Part shown: positions 57,045 to 64,000 of the stretch, one piece after another
Layout: every line of letters starts with the position of its first letter
How positions within the stretch are numbered: the first letter of the stretch is position 1
Assembly: GCF_000276665.1 (NCBI RefSeq)
Contig: NW_004955447.1
Coordinates: 10,603,722 to 10,667,721 of the forward strand
Length of the DNA: 64,000 nucleotides
Source of the DNA: Chinchilla lanigera
Lineage: Eukaryota > Chordata > Mammalia > Rodentia > Chinchillidae
Direction of reading: 5' to 3'
Made by a program: the position numbers and the translations under genes
Notes under the pieces: generated by a model
Database searches by the model: none
What the model was told of the DNA's origin: nothing
Seen by the model: the letters and a program-made list of their open reading frames with translations, nothing else

Positions 57045-57420
57045 ACCACAGCTAAAAGACTACATTTCCCAGCCTCCTTCCAGCAAGGCAGGACTGTCCC
57101 TCAGTGCAAGCTAATGATGTCTGTGTCGGGTGGGATTTCTTGGGAAATGTGTTTCAGCTGGCAAATGGATTTCTTTCTGCTCTGTTTCCTTCCTTCAAGC
57201 AACAGAGAATGCAGATCAGAGCACTACGGCTCAGAAGCCACCCTATAACATCAAGTCAGCCAAGAGCGAGAGCCAGACACACACCGTCGAAGAAGGGGCG
57301 CGAGTGTGGGTCCTTCAAGATCATGAAGACAACACAGGTCCTTCATGGCCTAATACTAAACCTGCTTTCCAAAGAGAGAAATAAATTTCCTCACTTGTTG
57401 GGCCCCTAAAATGTTAGGTT
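57045..57420 (+). mobile_element. MLT1-like LTR
   Basis: It begins with 'gactacatttcccagcctcc', a typical early motif of MLT1-type LTRs, and has 'gagagaaataaatttcctca' then 'cttgttgggcccc' near the end, like the MLT1 polyadenylation region. The 101- and 84-aa frames over it are not convincing genes. Confidence 0.5.
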
Positions 57421-58289
57421 TTCTTGATAAAAGCTGTCAGACAAAGTTAATGCTTGGAAGTGTACACCTTTACAGAAAAAAATGCCAAGCAAAATAATCA
57501 AAGCTCAAAAAAAACTTCTATTTACACTTAAATCAACTTTACCTTCATTTCTACTTCATCCTGCAGGAAAGGTCATACTTCATCTCCAGATTGAACACGT
57601 ACATTTAAAGGAAGACATGAGAATATTACCTGTTTCAACTGCATAATATTATTCAGATCATAGTGCAGACAAGTTGAGAAGGGGAACTAGCTTAGCAAGA
57701 ATCAGAAAGCTTACGAAGAATCCGGATTGCTACAGCTAGAGGACGCTGAGCTGTATTCTGCGCACGTAGAATACAACCAACCAAGAAATTCTACCTATTA
57801 TTTACAGAATGACAGATAGAGGAAAATGAGGTGTAGCTCGATAAACAAGCTCTCTCCTGAAGCAGATTTAGACACTATTCATTCCCTTCTTTTCAGTCCA
57901 GAAGCCTGCTTAGCTGGAACTGTAAAATAAATTCCAGCCCTCAGAACATTTCAAGGAGGAATAATGTTCAAAACTGGCTCAGGCTTTATTTTTCTTCACT
58001 TTGAAATTGATTAGATGTGCTTCTAAAAAAAACATTGGTTAGTGTCTCAAAGAATAAAGAGTATTTTAGACAAATATAAGATAGCTAATTTTGAGATTTT
58101 GCCTAGGTGCTGCAGCTGTAAAACATTTCATTCCTTTTATACTCAACCCACAAATCATGTCAGATGAGATTTTACTTCAGATCAAATTATACCAAAAGGC
58201 AACCAATATTTTAATATTAGCCCAGTATTTGTTGTCTAAACTAATTATAAAATAGCATGGAATGTTTTTAAAGGACCTTAAAAAAACAG
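57421..58289. other. unassigned sequence
   Basis: Nothing recognised. Confidence 0.3.
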
Positions 58290-58300
58290 TAAGTGGACTA

Positions 58301-58403
58301 GGGGATTTAGCTCTGCGGCATAGTGCCTGCCTGGCAAGTGCAAGGTTGTGAGTTTGATCCCTGGTACTGGAAAAAAAAAAAAAAAAAAAAAAAAAAACAA
58401 CAA
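58301..58403 (+). mobile_element. ID SINE, 5'-shortened, with target-site duplication
   Basis: It starts 'ggggatttagctctgcggc' (the usual first 'ggggct' is missing), then 'gcctgcctggcaagtgcaag' and 'gagtttgatccctggtactg', and ends in about 28 A. The direct repeat 'taagtggacta' lies at 58,290-58,300 and 58,404-58,414. Confidence 0.95.
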
Positions 58404-58414
58404 TAAGTGGACTA

Positions 58415-59073
58415 AGGCTGTGGAAATACAATCACTGATGAGCTGCTCAGTAAGTAATGGAAATCAGACTCCATACTTGGAAAGAAATGTTACATAAGCA
58501 GTAATTTAATTTACTTTTCATTTTCAGGCATGCCTAGTCACAGGCAACCCTTTGAAATGAAGCATTTCAACAACTCAGCATGAGTGTGCTTTAAAAGGTA
58601 ATCTGAAAATAGAGAAGATTGACCAAAGAAATCACTCTACCATAGAGCCTGAGCTAGCTGCTGAAGAAACAAAGACAAGAACGTTCCAAGTCAGTGGTCA
58701 ACACTGTATTTCACATGTACATGTATGAGCAGTTATTCCCTCTAAAACTTTTAAATGGCTCAAAACAAAGTCACCACACTCTCCCAGTCAGAAATGTCTT
58801 GCATATATAGAATATTACTAAAACATAAGTGATGTTGCTTTGAATGGTTTTCCATTTCTATCGAATATTACTAATGTGTACACTGAAGACTGCTACTATT
58901 AGATGGCTACCTATTAACTCTATGAGCAAGGGAACAAATCACAAATGTAGAGCCGGCATCATATATAAAAAAGTTGTGAATAAGTGATGAGCCAATGAAT
59001 GATCTCAACATTCCAGTTCTGATAACAGCTACGGTGGCTGAACGGCACCAGTTGAATCACATTAAAAGACACA
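58415..59073. other. unassigned sequence
   Basis: Nothing recognised. Confidence 0.3.
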
Positions 59074-59215
59074 AGATGGTACGCTGGAAAGAATCTCAAG
59101 AAAGGTTTAGACACAGACCTGGCTTGCAATCTTGATGTAGTCAGAAAATAGGGAATGATTTCCACAGATGGACTTCTACCTTTCTCAACCTTCAAAAGAA
59201 GTTAATAATGCATAA
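59074..59215 (+). repeat. MIR/MIR3-like relic, sense
   Basis: 'gatggtacgctggaaagaat', 'acacagacctggcttgcaat', 'acctttctcaaccttcaaaa' and 'gaagttaataatgc' follow sense MIR order. Confidence 0.55.
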
Positions 59216-60077
59216 CATTCAAGGCTACTATCACCTATCATAGTATTTTTCCCTGGACCTTGGTACTGTTCCTCACCAGTAAATAATGGATATTACTGAC
59301 ACCTCTGAGTATCATTTTATTACCTACAAAAGGGAATTGTGATTTCTGATAAACTCAAATTACGGGGGGAGTAAGAATGAATCAGACTTTTGTAAATGTG
59401 AAAATACACTGAAAACACAGAACACTATAAATGTAAATGACAGTACAAATATCCTTCGGTTGTTTTTAACCAAAAAAAAAAAAAAAACCCTTACAAGTGA
59501 CTGAAACTGGAATTTTAAAAAGATCAATACTTCTATATCATTCTGAGAGGAAGAAATGGCCAGTTTTAAATTATGGAAATAGAGGGGAAGTACAATGAAA
59601 ACCAAGTTATTGAATTATTTTTAACTCCCATCACAACACACATGCACGTAAAATGAAACCTCATTTATTGAAAATGCTGTGCTAAAAAAGGTTATTATCA
59701 CAAATCTGATATTTAGGCGAGAATGATCCTTCATTTGGGCTGGATCAAACAAAATGTAAATGACATGATAAAAATAAAACAAAACTTGCATTAGACTAGC
59801 ATGTCTTCAAAGCCAGTACTGCTAAGTTCCAAACTAAACACATGTAAGTGTCAATGTATGCTGAAACTAAAAAAAAAGATGTGAGCATAAACCAATCCAG
59901 CTCCTGAAAGTCTGTGAATTTTTTTCACAAAATACATCCCTTTAACAGTCCCTTCCATACAGAGACAGAGCAATGATGAATCTGCCATTGATATCTGCTG
60001 CGTGCTGTCAGGAACTACCTGGCTTCCTCCATAACTGGTCCCGATATTAATCATGCAGCAGAAAACTCTCCCCTGAT
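59216..60077. other. unassigned AT-rich sequence
   Basis: An A-run lies near 59,472-59,486. Nothing else was recognised. Confidence 0.3.
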
Positions 60078-60249
60078 CACCTGTTACACGAGGGGTAGCA
60101 GCTGGGCTGTTTCACGTAATGAGGAGCTCGGGTTTGCAGGCAGGAGAGGGGAAAAGAATCAGAAGCTCAGCGCTCAGCAGCTGTGAGCCAAGCTTAGGGG
60201 CCCCACCCTCTCACCCTGCAACAAAGATCAGCTGTTGCCTCAACAGCTG
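60078..60249. promoter_or_regulatory. cluster of E-box motifs (candidate enhancer)
   Basis: CACCTG at 60,078-60,083 and four CAGCTG hexamers at 60,099-60,104, 60,178-60,183, 60,229-60,234 and 60,244-60,249. CAGCTG is the preferred site of myogenic and some neural bHLH factors. The local G+C is higher than the surroundings. The cluster is directly visible; function is inference. Confidence 0.35.
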
Positions 60250-60433
60250 GCAAGTGGCCCATGAAAACGAGACCTGAAAAGAGCTAGATTTTACGTAAGA
60301 GACGGTCACAGATAGGAGGCAACAGAGAGCAGCAAAGAGAAGGTGTGCTGAGGGCTGGAAAGAAACACAAAGAAAGCCAGTGAGTGGCAGCACACAGGTC
60401 AGACGCTCACAAACTGAGGCAAGAACTGCTCAG

Positions 60434-60558
60434 AGATCTTACGGAATCCTACAGCCCGAAAGTCTTGTTTTCAAGAAAGTGACAGAGCTCTGGCTCAGAT
60501 CTTATGGAATCCTACAGCCCGAAAGCCTTGTTTTCAAGAAAATGACAGAGCTCTGGCT
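60434..60558. repeat. 63-bp tandem duplication
   Basis: Copy 1 is 60,434-60,496 and copy 2 is 60,497-60,558. Both begin 'agatctta' and share 'ggaatcctacagcccgaaag' and 'gacagagctctggct', with three internal substitutions. It lies about 185 bases right of the E-box cluster. The 71-aa frame at 60,380-60,595 repeats YGILQPESLVFKK because the unit is a multiple of three; there is no sign it is coding. Confidence 0.95.
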
Positions 60559-63379
60559 GAAGGTATTTTATCTTCCCTTCCCTTCCCGAAAGTAAGAGAG
60601 CATGATTATCATTTCAACTATTTCCTCACCCTCCCATCTGTTTACCGCTTCTTGCTATTACTATGTAGTGGTGTATGTAAAATAAAGTATGATAATTACC
60701 AACAGGAAGACATTTGTGACAAATGTGAAGATGATCGCTCTCTCTTCTCTGGCAGACTGGCATTTTGAGACTGACAACGTTTTCGCAGGCACTGATTTAC
60801 TTAGCAAACCTCAACCGTGTGCCAAGTGCAGGGCAAGACAACAATTAATGAGGCACAGACACGGCCTTCCGTAAGGGCGTGTGGGAGAGAAAGGCACAGA
60901 CCATAATGACAGTGCTACTTGCGACGCCCTAAAAGTGCACACAGGAAGGAAACCTATGCTGCTGAACATAAGGCCCGGGGAAGATGTGCAGAGGAAAGGC
61001 AGGCTGCATAAAATGGGACAACACGCAGCCTGGTCTTGAAGGATGACAAAGCCACATTGAAAGAGGAACTTTTTAACAACATCCTTCCGGGGAAGAGGAG
61101 CACATGCAAATACAAACAGCGTGACAGATGAGGGAGGCGGCAGCCTGGGAGAAGGAAAAGGATCTGCTGAGCAGTACGCAAGCCTCAGCTGAAGCTAAAA
61201 ACCTTGTATGTGTAATAGCACTGAGCCTCAAGTCTATTTGATTTTTCCTCAGCTGTCCTTGACAGTCTGGCGAAGGAAGCAGAAGTAAAGATGGCAAAAT
61301 TGAATGTGCTTCAGAGAGAGGAGGATGAGAAGGCAAGAGAGAAACACACAGGACACAAAGTGCTGTCTTTTCCTTTATGGGAGTGCCCACTTTTCAGACC
61401 AGTGATTCACACCAGCATCTGTAGAAGACTAAGGGAGAGACGTCATGGAGAGAGCCCTATTTACTAAACTCTGCTTAACTCCAAACACTGCTCCACTGAA
61501 AACGAAACACCAAGTATACAGCATAATAAAAGGAAAAAAAGATGAGTGGTATGAGAGCATAATACCCTAAAGATGGAGCAGAAGTCACCAGTGAAGCCGG
61601 AAGTATACACATTTGGGTGAAGATTACCGGCTTGCCTACCTCTCTGGCTACTGTTCAGTATTCCTGGCACCACTCTATCTCTGCAGAGTCCGTGAGTTCC
61701 AGGGCATTCTGTCTGTAGGGGGCCGATCCCACCTGTGTGTGTTCCCAAGGAACAACTCAGGGTACAGTCACACCTCGCAAGAAATGCAGGTGCCTGACTG
61801 GTGAAGATGAGTGAGTTTCTTTGTCACTACACAATGACCCTCGAAGGTTACATGCTCATTTAATTTTTTCACTATTACAAATTTAAACTTACATAGTATA
61901 GGAGAGCATGCCACACTTATACATGCATAATCTACTTGGAAAGAGAAAGAAAGATGTTTTATGTTTGTTGATTACTTGTACAGTAATTTAAGCCTCGTGC
62001 AAAAGAGAAAAACAAGTTCTGGAACTCTTCTATGATAGTCTTTAAATGATATTCATTTACAGTCAAATGGCCTTCTATATTAGCAAAACATATCATACAA
62101 AGAAAGTATGAGTTACAAAGAAAATATGAGCAAAGAATAGATACCCTGAAACACAAACATAAACCCAAATGTTTTTCTGACCACTACAAAACAATCCCCC
62201 TCCCTTTCCTTGCATTTACTACTGCATAAATCAGTGTAACTGGAGTCAGCTAATAAACTTTCACAGCTCTAGGTCTCACACTGAAATCCATAACCTACAA
62301 ATTTTTGCTCTATAAAATATGACAAGTCAGAAAAATTAAGTAGAGCTGATAGCAACAAATGATCCTAGTCTGCGGTCTGTGTGTCAATGGGCTTTAAACT
62401 GCAACACAAATCTGCTTCACTATAGAGAAAAATTCTTTTCAAAAGTCTAAGGAAAGTATTTCATTAAAATATTTTAGTAGTACAGTAAAATTGAATTCAA
62501 ATCAATCCTAATAATGTGGTTAGCTTTAGTAGATTGTGCAGTGAAATAAAGTCCTTTAACTTATTATATGATGACAGCATTAAAATCAAATGGGTTTCAT
62601 TCACAAATCAGACATACATAATAGCCTTTTAATATTATTTGCCAAAGTTTCCACTAACACAAACATAACTTTCCTTTAAATATATTTGAAGGAAGACACT
62701 AAAATGGCCACTGGTTTTCCATCTAAACAAAATGAGGTTTTGCTGCTTCTTTCTAGAAAAGCCATTAATAGAATTGAAAAGGCCATACTTAACTATTACA
62801 AGAATGTGTCATTTAAAACTCAAGCGAGTTTATCATAATGCATATTGTCAGTGTGACCTTCTCTCATATAGCGACTTCACCCAAAAGACAAAGGTATTAG
62901 ATGACCTCATCCCTTAGTCATTCTGCCCACAGGACACACAGATCCTATGTGGGGGGTGGCTGAGAATCTGTCACTGATGTCAATATTCTTCTATTTCGCA
63001 AGACCAAGATGGGGAAAGTCACGTTTTACATATGACCTGGATCTCTTCCCATTGTTGGTCTGGGTAAGTTTAATTATAAAGGAGAAGTATTTGGAAAATC
63101 ACAATAGATATGACTGTAGGTATGTAATTGGGATCTACCAATAAAAAGCAAATAGTTTCATCTCTACCTGATGATCATGTTTATTTCCCATTTCATTTAA
63201 AATTCAAATTCTTACACCCACACACAGAGGGATCCATGGTGTGAAATCTTCCTTACTTTCAAAATTCATGGGGAATACACCTATTTCAATGACCATTTCA
63301 CTGATTTTCTTGCTGAAATGGTTTCTCCTCTATGCTGCTACAGCTCTTTTCAAATTGCTTATAGCCTTTGTCCTCTTTC
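60559..63379. other. unassigned sequence
   Basis: A weak antisense MIR-like trace lies at about 60,778-60,860 ('accgtgtgccaagtgcaggg'). The G+C is higher at 60,880-61,450. No gene, RNA or confident repeat was identified. Confidence 0.3.
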
Positions 63380-63465
63380 TTCATTAGTTTATAAGTGAAC
63401 CCCCTAGGGACTAAGCCTTATTGGTATGCCCTCTGAATAATGCCTTGCATAGATCTGCTCCATAC
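63380..63465 (+). repeat. possible L2 3'-end relic
   Basis: 'aagtgaaccccctagggact', 'aagccttattggtatgccct' and 'aatgccttgcatagatctgc' weakly parallel the L2 3' end. Confidence 0.35.
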
Positions 63466-64000
63466 TTCTTACATCAAATTCTAAAGTTTATATTTTATTT
63501 AATGTAGAACTAAATATTCACATTGAAGAATGTGTTTACAAAAAATTAAGAGAATGACAGTCTGCAAAAACAAAATCACCACACGTATTCTATTGACCAG
63601 CAAATGAGAGTGCGCTCCTGAGCCGGGGAGGAGAGGCTGTGAGCCAACAGCCTTCTGGTGCTGCTAACTTGTACGCTGGGAATTTCTATATACTTTCTGC
63701 AGTACGACTTCCAATGTTCATGAAAAACACATCCAACTGTTTCCCTGGAAAACACGTTAGCAATATAATCAGACTGCGTTTTCATCAGGGTGAGGGTGTT
63801 TAGACATTAAACCTAAACTTAAGCTGACACAGATACAATTTTCAATGTTTAAAGTAGTGTAAGTAGCCTTTGTTTCAAATGTTAATCAACATACGAGATA
63901 ACAATAAATGAAAAATTACATAAAATCTGGAAAGAGCTGAGGTTTTCTTTTGGCAATTAAGACGCATGTTTAAATACCACTGGAACACAACTTCATTGGT
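63466..64000. other. unassigned sequence
   Basis: Nothing recognised up to the window edge. Confidence 0.3.

Noticed and set aside
60380..60595. 71-aa frame with an internal protein repeat
   Set aside because: The repeat is explained by a 63-bp tandem DNA duplication; there is no sign of a gene.
1..64000. CRISPR arrays, bacterial operons, rRNA genes, phage or plasmid origins
   Set aside because: None seen; the repeat content is mammalian and the sequence has no such structures.

Overview
This window reads as nuclear genomic DNA from a mammal, most likely a non-murid rodent. The evidence is its interspersed repeats. There are several ID-type SINEs (tRNA-Ala-like, 'ggggctggggatttagctca'), several B1-type (7SL-derived) SINEs, and two B1-ID composites (about 36,993-37,206 and 52,515-52,712) of the kind described as B1-dID in squirrel-, dormouse-, beaver- and guinea-pig-related rodents. 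No mouse-type B2 or MT families were recognised. The exact lineage cannot be fixed by reading.

I found no convincing protein-coding exon, promoter or host gene. The longest open frames (185 aa at 55,126-55,683; 175 aa at 27,871-28,398 minus) lie respectively in an LTR-like repeat and in unassigned sequence. The window is best described as intergenic or deep-intronic, AT-rich DNA whose readable content is transposable-element debris, small-RNA pseudogenes and simple repeats. There is one 100-base assembly gap at 9,373-9,472.

Layout: 0-4 kb holds a decayed Tigger/pogo DNA-transposon gene on the minus strand, split by a MaLR-type LTR. 4-12 kb is mostly unassigned, with an ID, a B1 and a CpG-richer patch near 6.6-7.2 kb. 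At about 11.9-12.5 kb is a solo-LTR-like unit with a TATA box and R-region look. 13-15.2 kb holds simple repeats and SINEs. 17.1-19.85 kb holds two L1 fragments, each with an internal inversion. 22.2-22.5 kb has a 118-bp tandem duplication. 28.8-32.8 kb holds a long plus-strand L1 with a large internal deletion and two ID insertions nested in its 3' end. 33.2-37 kb is repeat-poor. 39.0 kb has a tiny U6 fragment between target-site duplications. 39.5-40.5 kb is an LTR-like unit with internal tandem repeats. 42-58 kb carries several LTRs (MaLR/MLT1-like), MIR and L2 relics and two divergent mariner transposase tails near 47.3-47.7 kb. 60-60.6 kb combines an E-box cluster with a 63-bp tandem duplication.

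Nothing here looks like a novel functional system. The most interesting content is the fossil record: a layered Tigger/LTR, two 5'-inverted L1s, a 3'-truncated U6 retrocopy, a 26-bp ID remnant between 18-bp direct repeats, and a tRNA-Tyr-like half gene. Repeat family names come from recalled consensus sequences and have not been checked by a search.
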